Shown: positions 25,841 through 34,868 of the stretch, one piece after another
How positions within the stretch are numbered: the stretch's first letter is position 1
Layout of the letters: the number at the start of each line of letters is the position of its first letter
Source: JAVJRN01 sp040218415
GTDB taxonomy: Bacteria > Bacteroidota > Bacteroidia > Cytophagales > Cyclobacteriaceae
Length of the DNA stretch: 64,000 nucleotides
NCBI GenBank assembly: GCA_040218415.1
Contig: JAVJRN010000054.1
Location: 1 to 64,000, forward strand
Direction: 5' to 3'
Translations under genes and position numbers: made by a program
The notes under the pieces: model-generated
The model's database searches: none
Told to the model about the DNA's origin: nothing
What the model saw: the letters and a program-made list of their open reading frames with translations, nothing else

Positions 25841-26614
25841 CTAAATATCCCAGTTTTCATTTAACCCTTTGATGGCAAAATAGCCAGTCATGTCAAACTG
25901 ACAAGGCACTACGGACACGTAATTATTTGCAATTGCCCATTCATCATTGTCCTCCCCTTTGTCATGATTAACGAAATTTCCAACCATCCAAAAATATTCA
26001 CGACCGTACGGATCTTTGCGCTTGTCAAAGTCCTCCTCCCAACGAGCATTGGCTTGACGGCAAATTTTTATACCCTTGATGGATTCATTTTGATTAGCCG
26101 GAATATTTACGTTTAGCGCAATGCCATTTGGCAAACCATTTTTCAATGCTTCTTTTACTACCTTCAAAATGTGCTCATCAACATGAGAGAGATCAGCATC
26201 AGGACTATAGTCGCACAAAGAAAATCCAATGGCTGGAACACCTTCAATTGCAGCTTCGATAGCCGCGCTCATAGTACCTGAGTATAAAACACTTATGGAG
26301 GTATTGCTTCCATGGTTAATACCACTCACTACCAGATCAATCTTTCTATCCTTCAACACATGATGTTTGGCTAGTTTAACACAATCAGCTGGCGTTCCCG
26401 AACACTCATAAGCCTCAATTCCTGGTCCAAATATTCTATTTTCTGTTATCCTCAAGGTGTCTCCTACGGTAATCGCATGTCCCATTCCTGATTGAGGGCT
26501 ATCCGGCGCTACGACAACAACCTCCCCTATTTGTGACATCAGCTCTACGAGTTTTTTAATACCACGTGAGGTAATACCATCGTCATTGGAAATAAGAATT
26601 AAGGGTTTTGACAT
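25841..26614 (-). CDS. surE: 5'/3'-nucleotidase SurE
   Basis: The 257-residue protein is a full-length SurE, a survival-type phosphatase acting on nucleoside 5'- and 3'-monophosphates. The metal-binding N-D-D-G is at residues 9-12, followed by the conserved S-x-G-I-x-x-L, A-P-x-x-x-x-S-G near 39, and G-I-N-H-G-S-N-T near 99 with Y-S-G-T-M-S-A-A. It is the last gene of a minus-strand group with ribBA and dnaG upstream; a 202-residue secreted protein gene lies six bases upstream. Confidence 0.95.
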   Translation of the reverse strand: MSKPLILISNDDGITSRGIKKLVELMSQIGEVVVVAPDSPQSGMGHAITVGDTLRITENRIFGPGIEAYECSGTPADCVKLAKHHVLKDRKIDLVVSGINHGSNTSISVLYSGTMSAAIEAAIEGVPAIGFSLCDYSPDADLSHVDEHILKVVKEALKNGLPNGIALNVNIPANQNESIKGIKICRQANARWEEDFDKRKDPYGREYFWMVGNFVNHDKGEDNDEWAIANNYVSVVPCQFDMTGYFAIKGLNENWDI

Positions 26615-26620
26615 TTTAGT

Positions 26621-27229
26621 TTATGTTTCAAGTGTATTATAATAGGCGATAATTCTGATCAAATCACGAATTTCGTCATGTTCAAGTCTATTTTCTTTAA
26701 TGAAGCTTTTAAGCTCTCCTGTATGTTTTGGCAGCAATTTCAATAGGTCGTTTCTTTTCCCATTGTAGAAATCAATGTTACCCTCTTTGTCTAGAAAATA
26801 AAAAGAATACGACACTCTATTTTGTATAAAATTTCCTCCCCAGTAAGCGGAAGAATTGCTTACAGTTTCCTGCACTATTGCTTCTCGCGCCAGCAATGAA
26901 ATCCTGCCTTCATACAAGACTTCAAAAATGATGGGTATCTCATAATTGTAATTGACCTTATATGGAATGGAATAAAACTGTCGATAGTTATCTAAAATTT
27001 TATCGAATATTTCAAAATAAAAGACCTTGTGACTGCTGTAAGTTTTGACAACATTGTTTCTTACAAGCTGCACGATATTGGCCTCTAAGTCATATTTGAT
27101 CAATCCTCGAATGGTATCGGAATCGGTATTGACCAAAAAGCCATCATGATATACCTCGTTTGAAAACTGGCCTTTGGCAAAAAAAACGCTGCAAAACAGC
27201 ACACCAAAAATTAGTTTTTTCATTCCCAT
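26621..27229 (-). CDS. Secreted hypothetical protein, 202 aa
   Basis: The protein opens with a signal peptide (M-G-M-K-K-L-I-F-G-V-L-F, cleavage after F-A-K-G near residue 20). Either the first or the third Met could be the start. The mature part has an alternating strand pattern typical of a soluble periplasmic beta protein, with a Y-H-D-G-F-L-V-N-T-D-S-D-T-I-R-G-L-I segment seen in many uncharacterised Bacteroidota secreted proteins. I see no catalytic motif. It sits between ribBA (10 bases) and surE (six bases), probably on the same transcript. Confidence 0.75.
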   Translation of the reverse strand: MGMKKLIFGVLFCSVFFAKGQFSNEVYHDGFLVNTDSDTIRGLIKYDLEANIVQLVRNNVVKTYSSHKVFYFEIFDKILDNYRQFYSIPYKVNYNYEIPIIFEVLYEGRISLLAREAIVQETVSNSSAYWGGNFIQNRVSYSFYFLDKEGNIDFYNGKRNDLLKLLPKHTGELKSFIKENRLEHDEIRDLIRIIAYYNTLET

Positions 27230-27239
27230 AGTTTAAAAT

Positions 27240-28454
27240 CTAGTCCTTCAATATTTGATGCCCCATTTTATCCCTTTTAGTTTCAAGATATTTCTGATTG
27301 TGCATGTTTGGGACAATTTCAATTCCCACATTTTCTACAACTTCTAGGCCATAACCTACTAGTCCAACACGTTTTTTTGGATTATTAGATATAAGCTTCA
27401 TTTTGGTGACACCCATTTTTCTTAATATTTGAGCGCCTACCCCATAATCACGTTGATCCATCTTGAATCCCAAATGCAGGTTGGCTTCTACTGTATCCAT
27501 TCCCCCCTCTTGAAGCTTGTAAGCTTTCAGCTTATTGACCAAGCCGATTCCTCGCCCTTCTTGGTTCATATACAAAACAATCCCTTTGCCGGCTTTCTCC
27601 ACCATTTGCATCGCGCTATGAAGTTGATTTCCACAATCACACCTGTAAGAGCCAAATATATCTCCAGTAACGCAGCTTGAATGCACTCTAACAAGAATAG
27701 GCTCGTCTTCTTTCCATTCACCTTTGTAAAGCGCCAAATGAGACTCCCCTGTGTTTATTTGCTTAAAAGCTTTTAACTTAAATAGTCCGTGCTCTGTGGG
27801 CATATCTACCGTAATCTCTTCCTCCACCATGGACTCAAGATTCATACGATAAGCTATCAAGTCTTTGATTGAAACCAATTTTAGATTGTGCTTATCTGCT
27901 ATTACTCTCAAATCAGGAAGCCTAGCCATGGTGCCATCATCGTTGAGAATTTCCACCAATACACCAGCAGGACTTAAACCTGCCAGTCTGGCCAAATCCA
28001 CAGTAGCTTCCGTGTGACCGGCACGTCTTAATACTCCACCTGATTTAGCCTTTAATGGAAAAATATGGCCAGGACGACCAAGATCTTCTGGTTTAGTCTT
28101 GGGATCGGCTAAAGCTCTAACTGTTTTCGCTCTGTCTGCAGTAGAAATTCCTGTTGATGTTCCATGACCAATCAAGTCTACCGAAACGGTAAACGGGGTT
28201 TCGAAGGTTGCGGTATTTTTTCCCACCATCAAGTCAAGTTCTAGTTCGACGCATCGCTCCTCTAAGATTGACGCACAAACCAACCCTCTACCTTCTCTGG
28301 TCATAAAGTTGATAATCTCAGGAGTCACTTTCTCAGCAGCGCAAATAAAATCTCCTTCATTCTCTCGATCCTCGTCATCTACGACTATCACTATTTCTCC
28401 AGCAGCTATTGCGTCAATTGCGTCTTGGATCGGGTCTAATATTGTTTTACTCAT
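27240..28454 (-). CDS. ribBA: RibBA: dihydroxybutanone-phosphate synthase / GTP cyclohydrolase II
   Basis: The 404-residue bifunctional enzyme supplies both starting units of riboflavin: RibB makes 3,4-dihydroxy-2-butanone 4-phosphate from ribulose 5-phosphate, and RibA opens GTP. The RibB half (about 1-205) has D-D-E-D-R-E-N-E-G-D-F near residue 26 and the G-H-T-E motif near 144. The RibA half has H-S-x-C-V-T-G-D and Y-R-C-D-C-G, giving the three zinc cysteines, and E-G-R-G-I-G. Both active sites look intact. dnaG ends eight bases upstream. Confidence 0.95.
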   Translation of the reverse strand: MSKTILDPIQDAIDAIAAGEIVIVVDDEDRENEGDFICAAEKVTPEIINFMTREGRGLVCASILEERCVELELDLMVGKNTATFETPFTVSVDLIGHGTSTGISTADRAKTVRALADPKTKPEDLGRPGHIFPLKAKSGGVLRRAGHTEATVDLARLAGLSPAGVLVEILNDDGTMARLPDLRVIADKHNLKLVSIKDLIAYRMNLESMVEEEITVDMPTEHGLFKLKAFKQINTGESHLALYKGEWKEDEPILVRVHSSCVTGDIFGSYRCDCGNQLHSAMQMVEKAGKGIVLYMNQEGRGIGLVNKLKAYKLQEGGMDTVEANLHLGFKMDQRDYGVGAQILRKMGVTKMKLISNNPKKRVGLVGYGLEVVENVGIEIVPNMHNQKYLETKRDKMGHQILKD

Positions 28455-28461
28455 TCGTTGT

Positions 28462-30399
28462 TTATTTGGTAGTCACATTGCCTAGGATTTTGGCAATATC
28501 CATTTCTATTCGTTTCAATTCGTTTATCTCGTCAAGTATCTCGTCTAAAGCGTCTTCTGATACCGTCTCTTTGATTTTTTTATTTTCTTCTTTTATTAAA
28601 TGTTGAATAATTCGAAATTTTAACCTTAAAATGTTCGAGTATGTTACATCTTTTAGTAATTCTATTTCTGTAGGAACATGAATTTGAAATTTTTTACTCC
28701 AATTTTCGCTAAGCTCATACTTTGGAGTCATCAAATCCACCACTACTCGTTTTACTTCCTCACTCCCATTTTGCAACAAGTATTCACCGTCAATGATTTC
28801 TCCTTCTGATAATTTCTCTTTTATTATCTCTAGAATTTCATGATAAATGGCATTAGTGAAGTTAATTTCCTCCATCTCTGAGAGATAGTAGCTGATTAAG
28901 CTCTCGTTATCCTTATCTACGCTTTTAATTTGATGTTTTCCATAATTAACCAAAACTCTGATACTCTCCCTTTCTTGAAGCTCTATTACCTTGACAATAT
29001 CTACCCCTTCTATAAGGTTTTCTTGAAGTTCAGGAGGAAGTTCTTGATAGGAATCCGAGTAGTCGGATTTACCTTTTTCTCTACTCTTTTGAATGAGTAG
29101 TTTATTTTGCTCCGATATTAAAACGGACTCTTGAATACCGAGTAAGTCGCTACATTCTTTTAAATAAACAGTCCTTTTAACCGGGTCATCTATTTTTGAA
29201 ATAGACCGAATTATATCCTTAATGACTTCCGCTTTTTTGACAGGGTCGCCTTTTGCTTCTTTGAGGAAAAGTTTCGTTTTGAACTGAATGATATCTTGCG
29301 ATTCACTCTCGATAAAATGCTGAAAAGCTGACGTTCCTAATGTTCTCGCTTGACTATCAGGATCTTCGCCTTCAGGAAGCGCTACAGCTTTCACATTTAA
29401 TCCCCCCTCAAGTAGCATGTCAATACCGCGAATGGAGGCCTTAATTCCTGCTTGATCTCCATCAAATATGACCGTTACGTTTTTCGTATAACGTGAAATC
29501 AATTTGATCTGATCTTCGGTCAAAGCTGTACCAGAGGAGGAAACCACATTGGTAATTCCAGTCTGATGCATCGATATCACATCGGTATAACCTTCTACTA
29601 TGAAGCAATTGTCTGCCTGTCTTATCGCTTGCTTAGCCTGAAATATCCCATAGAGTACATTGCTTTTATGGTACAGTTCCGTCTCTGGTGAATTGAGATA
29701 TTTTGGCTGTTTCTTATTACTTCCGTTATCGGTATTTAAAATTCGAGCGCCAAAGGCAACCACTTTCCCTGTAATATTATGAATAGGAAACATGACTCGT
29801 GATCGAAATCGATCATAAATCTTATCCTCCTTTTTGACAATAAGACCCGCCTGCTCTAATATCTCTTCTTGGTAACCTTCCTTTTTGGCCGATTGTAGCA
29901 AGTAGTCCCATTCATCTAAGGTGAAGCCTAATTCAAATTTTTTGATTGATTCTTCAGAAAAGCCTCTTTCTTTAAAATACGATAAGCCTATGGCTCTACC
30001 GTCTTCGTGCTCCCACAATATTTTTTGGAATTGCTCATTCGCATAGTTCATGACAATAAAGAGACTCTCGCGCTTGCTCTGTTGGGCGTCAAACTCCTCA
30101 GAACGGCCTTCTTCGATTATTTCAATATTGTACTTCTTAGCCAGGTATTTTAGTGCTTCAACATAACTAAGGCCATCCACTTCCATTATAAATGTAATAG
30201 AATCACCGCCTTTGCCCGAACTAAAATCTTTAAAAATGCCCTTTGAGGGAACTACATAGAATGAAGGAGTTCTTTCATTTGTAAAAGGACTTAACGCTCG
30301 GTAGCTGGAACCTGATTTCTTTAAGGTCACAAAATCACCAACTACCTCGACGATATCCATTTTTTGCTTGATTTCTTCTATGGTTGTTGGGCTGATCAT
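28462..30399 (-). CDS. dnaG: DNA primase DnaG, zinc ligands absent
   Basis: The 645-residue protein is DnaG, which makes RNA primers on the lagging strand. The N-terminal CHC2 zinc domain is recognisable by position (P-F-T-N-E-R-T-P-S-F, then G-G-D-S-I), but all four metal ligands are replaced: Ser37, Thr40, Asp58 and Ser61 stand where Cys, His, Cys and Cys are expected. The Toprim core keeps E-G-Y-T-D and F-D-G-D-Q-A-G. The C-terminal region (about 450-645) is the diverged helicase-binding domain. I recall the same loss in other Bacteroidota, so it is probably a lineage trait, not a defect. Confidence 0.94.
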   Translation of the reverse strand: MISPTTIEEIKQKMDIVEVVGDFVTLKKSGSSYRALSPFTNERTPSFYVVPSKGIFKDFSSGKGGDSITFIMEVDGLSYVEALKYLAKKYNIEIIEEGRSEEFDAQQSKRESLFIVMNYANEQFQKILWEHEDGRAIGLSYFKERGFSEESIKKFELGFTLDEWDYLLQSAKKEGYQEEILEQAGLIVKKEDKIYDRFRSRVMFPIHNITGKVVAFGARILNTDNGSNKKQPKYLNSPETELYHKSNVLYGIFQAKQAIRQADNCFIVEGYTDVISMHQTGITNVVSSSGTALTEDQIKLISRYTKNVTVIFDGDQAGIKASIRGIDMLLEGGLNVKAVALPEGEDPDSQARTLGTSAFQHFIESESQDIIQFKTKLFLKEAKGDPVKKAEVIKDIIRSISKIDDPVKRTVYLKECSDLLGIQESVLISEQNKLLIQKSREKGKSDYSDSYQELPPELQENLIEGVDIVKVIELQERESIRVLVNYGKHQIKSVDKDNESLISYYLSEMEEINFTNAIYHEILEIIKEKLSEGEIIDGEYLLQNGSEEVKRVVVDLMTPKYELSENWSKKFQIHVPTEIELLKDVTYSNILRLKFRIIQHLIKEENKKIKETVSEDALDEILDEINELKRIEMDIAKILGNVTTK

Positions 30400-30416
30400 C
30401 GTCTTTTGTCAGACAA

Positions 30417-30424
30417 CAAAACTA
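30417..30424 (-). promoter_or_regulatory. dnaG promoter -7 element
   Basis: On the minus strand this reads TAGTTTTG, a full match to TAnnTTTG. Transcription would begin near 30411, about 12 bases before the dnaG ATG at 30399. No clear TTTG at the right distance upstream was seen. The divergent mrp promoter lies within 20 bases. Confidence 0.5.
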
Positions 30425-30441
30425 ACTTATTTTACCTATTG

Positions 30442-30472
30442 TTTGTTGATTGTTTGGCCTTGCTTAACATTG
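30442..30472 (+). promoter_or_regulatory. mrp promoter, Bacteroidota type
   Basis: TTTG at 30442-30445 and TAACATTG at 30465-30472 are separated by exactly 19 bases, the usual spacing for the Bacteroidota primary sigma factor; the -7 box matches TAnnTTTG at all but one base. The predicted start, near 30479, leaves about ten bases before the ATG at 30489. Confidence 0.65.
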
Positions 30473-30488
30473 TAACAATAATTCAAAT

Positions 30489-31583
30489 ATGGAGATTAGT
30501 AAAGAAAAAATATTATCAGCCCTAAGTGAAGTTCAAGATCCAGATTTAAAGAAAGATCTCGTTACTTTAGGTATGATTGAAGATATACATTTCGATCAAA
30601 AAATCATTGGCTTTACCGTGGTACTGACCACACCGGCTTGCCCGCTAAAGGAATTGATAAAAAAGGATTGTGAAAAAGCCATCGCAAAACATTTTGGAGA
30701 AGAGGTCAAAGCCATTATTAACATGTCTTCTACAGTTACGACTGTCAGAAGTTCCGCTCCACTCCTTCCTAATGTTAAAAACATTATCGCAGTTTCTTCT
30801 GGAAAAGGTGGTGTAGGTAAGTCAACTGTTGCAGCGAATTTAGCAGTTGCCTTAAGCAAAACTGGCGCGAAAGTCGGACTAATCGATGCTGACATTTTCG
30901 GTCCTTCTATGCCAACGATGTTTAATTGTGAATATGAGCAACCTGCTATTACTCAGGAAAATGGGAAAAATCTGATTGTGCCCATTGAGCAATACGGCGT
31001 TAAGCTGATGTCTATCGGTTTTTTGACACCACCTGAAAATGCTGTTGTTTGGAGAGGGCCAATGGCCAGTTCTGCCTTAAAGCAATTTTTGGGAGACACT
31101 GTTTGGGGAGACTTAGATTATCTATTAATTGATTTGCCACCAGGCACCAGTGATATACACTTAACTTTGGTTCAAACAGTGCCCGTGACAGGTGCAATTA
31201 TTGTGACTACCCCTCAGAAGGTAGCGTTGGCCGATGCGACCAAAGGACTTCAAATGTTTAGACAACCACAAATCAATGTGCCTGTACTTGGGTTGGTTGA
31301 AAACATGGCTTACTTCACACCAGAAGAGCTTCCTAACAACAAATATTTTATTTTCGGTGAAAATGGTGGTTTAAAATTGGCTGAAAAACATAAAATTCCG
31401 TTTTTAGGCCAAGTTCCGATTGTGCAGAGTATCAGGGAAAGCGGAGATTCTGGTCTTCCGGCAGTGTTGAAAGACGACACGACGGCCACATGTTTTAAAA
31501 ATATTGCACAAGCGCTGGCACAGCAAGTGGCGATACGAAATGCGTCGGAGGCCAAAACAGAAAAAGTAGAAATTAATACCTAG
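30489..31583 (+). CDS. Mrp/NBP35-type Fe-S carrier ATPase with MIP18 domain
   Basis: The 364-residue protein joins an N-terminal MIP18 (DUF59) domain (about 1-90, with D-P-x-L-x-x-D-L-V-T-L-G-M-I near 19) to a ParA-like P-loop ATPase. The deviant Walker A S-S-G-K-G-G-V-G-K-S-T lies at about 104-114. ApbC/Mrp proteins bind a [4Fe-4S] cluster and hand it to target proteins. The usual C-x-x-C near the C-terminus of the ATPase (Bacteroidota lineage) is not obvious here. A NifU-type scaffold gene begins four bases downstream, making an Fe-S handling pair. Confidence 0.9.
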   Translation: MEISKEKILSALSEVQDPDLKKDLVTLGMIEDIHFDQKIIGFTVVLTTPACPLKELIKKDCEKAIAKHFGEEVKAIINMSSTVTTVRSSAPLLPNVKNIIAVSSGKGGVGKSTVAANLAVALSKTGAKVGLIDADIFGPSMPTMFNCEYEQPAITQENGKNLIVPIEQYGVKLMSIGFLTPPENAVVWRGPMASSALKQFLGDTVWGDLDYLLIDLPPGTSDIHLTLVQTVPVTGAIIVTTPQKVALADATKGLQMFRQPQINVPVLGLVENMAYFTPEELPNNKYFIFGENGGLKLAEKHKIPFLGQVPIVQSIRESGDSGLPAVLKDDTTATCFKNIAQALAQQVAIRNASEAKTEKVEINT

Positions 31584-31586
31584 TAT

Positions 31587-31868
31587 ATGGAGGAATTATT
31601 AGAAAAGGTTGATTTGGCGTTGGATAACATAAGGCCTTATCTTAAAGCTGACGGTGGAGATGTTAAAATATTGAGTATTGATGATAATAATATCGTTAAA
31701 CTGGAGTTATTGGGAAGTTGTAGCTCCTGCCCTATGTCCACCATGACCTTGAAGGCGGGCGTAGAAGAGGCGATAAAACGAGCGGTCCCTGAAATAAATG
31801 GCATAGAGGCCATCAATATCACTACACCTGACGATCCTCGTGCAAAGCTGCCACAAACCATGGTTTAG
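31587..31868 (+). CDS. NifU C-terminal-type Fe-S scaffold
   Basis: The 93-residue protein is a stand-alone NifU C-terminal domain: R-P-Y-L-K-A-D-G-G-D-V near residue 17 and the cluster-binding C-S-S-C-P-M-S-T-M-T-L near 45. It holds a [4Fe-4S] cluster for transfer, and the adjacent Mrp-type carrier is the natural recipient. The next gene, a secreted metalloprotease, starts directly after its stop. Confidence 0.93.
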   Translation: MEELLEKVDLALDNIRPYLKADGGDVKILSIDDNNIVKLELLGSCSSCPMSTMTLKAGVEEAIKRAVPEINGIEAINITTPDDPRAKLPQTMV

Positions 31869-34838
31869 ATGAAATACTTGCTATTATTCCTTCTCCTTCT
31901 TTTCGAATTTGTAAGTTATGCTCAGGAGAGATGCCTCACCGACAATGTCCTTTCATATAAAAATAGAGGCGAGGAAATAGAAAAATTTCAACAATGGATC
32001 ACTTCGAAAAAGCAAGAAAAAGAAAACAAAAATCTATTCAATACCAATGATGAAAAATCATCGTCACAGGACATACTAAAAATTCCTGTGGTTTTTCATA
32101 TTCTCCACAATGGAGAAATCATTGGTCAAGGGAGGAATGTTGCCACTGCAAAAATTGTGGAGCAATTAAGAATTCTAAATGAAGACTTTGCGAGAGCAAA
32201 TGAGGATAGGGTCAATACGGTTGCTGAATTTCAATCAGTAGCTGCCAATGTTGGAATCGAATTTGTTTTTGCCAAGCAGGATCCTAATGGCCTTCCCACC
32301 AATGGGATTGTTCGCGTAAGAGCGTCTAAATCTTCCTATGCTACAGGAAGACCAGGAGACGCAGATGACGTGCTGCTCAAATCTGACAGTCACTGGCCAT
32401 CAGAACATTATCTGAACATCTACTGCGTAGATCTTAGCTCAGGTCTTGGTTATGCGCAGTTTCCTTTTAGCAATCTCGACGGACTTGAAAGCGAGATCTT
32501 TAATTATGGTTTAACAGATGGTGTGGTGGTAGATTATAACTGGTTCGGCATAAATCTTGAAACGGGGGGCTCATTTCAAAGCTATGGACGAACGCTCACC
32601 CATGAGGTTGGTCACTATTTTGGGCTTTTACATATTTGGGGCTTAAACTTTAGTTGTAACAATGATGATTACTGTGACGATACGCCCCTGCAGTCAAATA
32701 GTACCTCGGGTTGCAATTTGAATACAACATCATGTGAAAATGTGAATATGGTTCAAAATTACATGGACTATTCCGATGACGATTGTATGAATGTTTTTAC
32801 CAATGATCAGAAAGATAGAATGAGAATTGTAGCCGAAAACGGCTATCGTCGAAAATCCTTACTTACCTCCCCCGGACTCATCGAACCCCAAGTATTCAAT
32901 CAGGATTTGGGAATTGTACCGGTTCCAAATGCTCCTCCAATTTTATGCTCGGAGGATATTATTCCTGAAATATTGCTGATCAACTATGGTTTGGAAAATG
33001 TAGAGAACTATTCAGTTGGCCTTTATGTGAATGACGTATTACAAGAAGAAATTTCCGCTACATCCACACTCAATAGTCTACAAACTACCACCGTTAGATT
33101 TAGCGAGATATCATTAAACCTAAATCAGGTAAATACATTGAGGTATGCGCTCACTGGTACTGACGAAAACCCCATTAACAATCAACTCATTATTGCTTAT
33201 CCCAATTCCCAATCAAGCTTACTCCCTTTTGAAGAAGACTTTGAAGATGGAAACAATTCGTTGATTCGTGAGATTGGCTCCAATTGGAATGTATCCAATG
33301 CCCCCGATTCTACAGCCATTAATAATGCCCTAAAAATTGAATATTTCAATACCGACCTTCCATTTGGTCAAATGGATTATCTGGTAACAGAACTACTGGA
33401 TGTCTCTGCATTGAATAGCGCTGAATTATCTTTTTCCTACGCATACTCTGGTCGAACTTCTGATGTAATCAACGATGGGCTTATCGTAGGCATCATCCCG
33501 AGTTGCGGTAATTCTTTAGACATAAGAAACATCGTTTTTGAAAGATATGGTAGGCGACTAATTACCACATCTGCTCAAGAAACTGCATATACGCCTTTTG
33601 GACCATCTGAGTGGGAAAAATCTTCGTTCAATATTACGCCTTATTTAGGTGAGGGACTTATTCAAATTGTATTCATAGGGGTGAATGGTGGAGGAAATAA
33701 TATCTATCTGGACAATATAGAAGTGACCTCAGCGGAACTTGAAAGATTAGACCTTGGTATAAGGAAGATTGAAGGGGTCACTCCTACAACATGTCAGAAA
33801 GAAGTATTTCCAAAAATTGAATTCAAAAACTTTGGATACGAGGATATTGAATCTTTGGATCTTGATATCATGATCAACGAGAGAGTTTTCAAACAGAACT
33901 ATCAAAATATCAAAATCTTTTCTGGATTTAGCGAGTCCTTTTCGCTGAGCATAAGAAGCTTGACTGATGGGGAAAATGATATAAGCATAAAAATTGATAA
34001 GATCAACGGAGAAGTGGACACCAAGCTGAACAATAATATCATTAGCTTCAAGGTGGTGGTCAATGAATCAGAGGAAATCATTCCCGTCCGAGAGACATTT
34101 GATCAACCAAAATGGACAACCAATTTCACTGAAAACTCTCCTACAGTAGATCTCATTCAAATCAATAATTCGGAGGTAGCTAAATTTAATGCTTTCGGGT
34201 CTACTTATGTTGGTGGGTCATCCTATATTTCTAGTCCGATATTGAAGACCAATAATCAAAGAGAAGGCGCCATCAGAATAAAATACTCTTACGCTTCCAG
34301 AAATGGCTTCAACGACAGGCTCAAGGTGTTTTTATCCAATAACTGCGGAAGAACTCACGAAATTGAAGTCTTTAATCAGGATTCGGAAGATCTAGCCATT
34401 CGAAAAAGTGAAGATGATTGGGTACCAGAAAGTGATACAGATTGGGAATATATTTTTATTGATGTATCGGAGCATTTAATTTGGGAGGAGCTTCGAGTTT
34501 TGGTAGAATTTCAAAATGGCGGAGGCAACAATTTATACATTGATGATATTGAATTTTTAACTGACAATGATCCTGAACAGTTGTCTTTTGAAAGTAGATT
34601 AACTGTTTTCCCAAATCCAGCTGTTGATGAATTTTATGTCAATGTTAATATGCCGCTTAAGGAAACACTCCATATTCAATTGATTGATATGGCAGGTAAA
34701 GTAGTCTTTGATCAGAATTTTCCAAATAGCTTAAATCAAACCTATCGAATGATTGCACCATCGCAATCGGGGTTTTATCTGTTGAAAGTAAACGGCAATC
34801 AAATTAAACAGACCAAAAGATTGTATATCCGACCTTAA
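31869..34838 (+). CDS. M43-family zinc metalloprotease with T9SS sorting domain
   Basis: The 989-residue protein has a signal peptide (cleavage near A-Q-E, residue 19), a propeptide, and an M43 (pappalysin/cytophagalysin-type) catalytic domain. The zinc motif is H-E-V-G-H-Y-F-G-L-L-H at 245-255, with a Met-turn region Q-N-Y-M-D-Y-S-D-D near 299. Two similar modules of about 180 residues follow (near 430-620 and 730-900), resembling jelly-roll (MAM-like) domains with repeated N-N-I/L-Y-I/L-D-D/N. The last 80 residues are a type A T9SS sorting domain starting with F-P-N-P-A-V-D. It should be secreted and processed at the surface. Confidence 0.9.
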   Translation: MKYLLLFLLLLFEFVSYAQERCLTDNVLSYKNRGEEIEKFQQWITSKKQEKENKNLFNTNDEKSSSQDILKIPVVFHILHNGEIIGQGRNVATAKIVEQLRILNEDFARANEDRVNTVAEFQSVAANVGIEFVFAKQDPNGLPTNGIVRVRASKSSYATGRPGDADDVLLKSDSHWPSEHYLNIYCVDLSSGLGYAQFPFSNLDGLESEIFNYGLTDGVVVDYNWFGINLETGGSFQSYGRTLTHEVGHYFGLLHIWGLNFSCNNDDYCDDTPLQSNSTSGCNLNTTSCENVNMVQNYMDYSDDDCMNVFTNDQKDRMRIVAENGYRRKSLLTSPGLIEPQVFNQDLGIVPVPNAPPILCSEDIIPEILLINYGLENVENYSVGLYVNDVLQEEISATSTLNSLQTTTVRFSEISLNLNQVNTLRYALTGTDENPINNQLIIAYPNSQSSLLPFEEDFEDGNNSLIREIGSNWNVSNAPDSTAINNALKIEYFNTDLPFGQMDYLVTELLDVSALNSAELSFSYAYSGRTSDVINDGLIVGIIPSCGNSLDIRNIVFERYGRRLITTSAQETAYTPFGPSEWEKSSFNITPYLGEGLIQIVFIGVNGGGNNIYLDNIEVTSAELERLDLGIRKIEGVTPTTCQKEVFPKIEFKNFGYEDIESLDLDIMINERVFKQNYQNIKIFSGFSESFSLSIRSLTDGENDISIKIDKINGEVDTKLNNNIISFKVVVNESEEIIPVRETFDQPKWTTNFTENSPTVDLIQINNSEVAKFNAFGSTYVGGSSYISSPILKTNNQREGAIRIKYSYASRNGFNDRLKVFLSNNCGRTHEIEVFNQDSEDLAIRKSEDDWVPESDTDWEYIFIDVSEHLIWEELRVLVEFQNGGGNNLYIDDIEFLTDNDPEQLSFESRLTVFPNPAVDEFYVNVNMPLKETLHIQLIDMAGKVVFDQNFPNSLNQTYRMIAPSQSGFYLLKVNGNQIKQTKRLYIRP

Positions 34839-34868
34839 TTCAAATCAAGAAGTTTAATTTTACTACCC

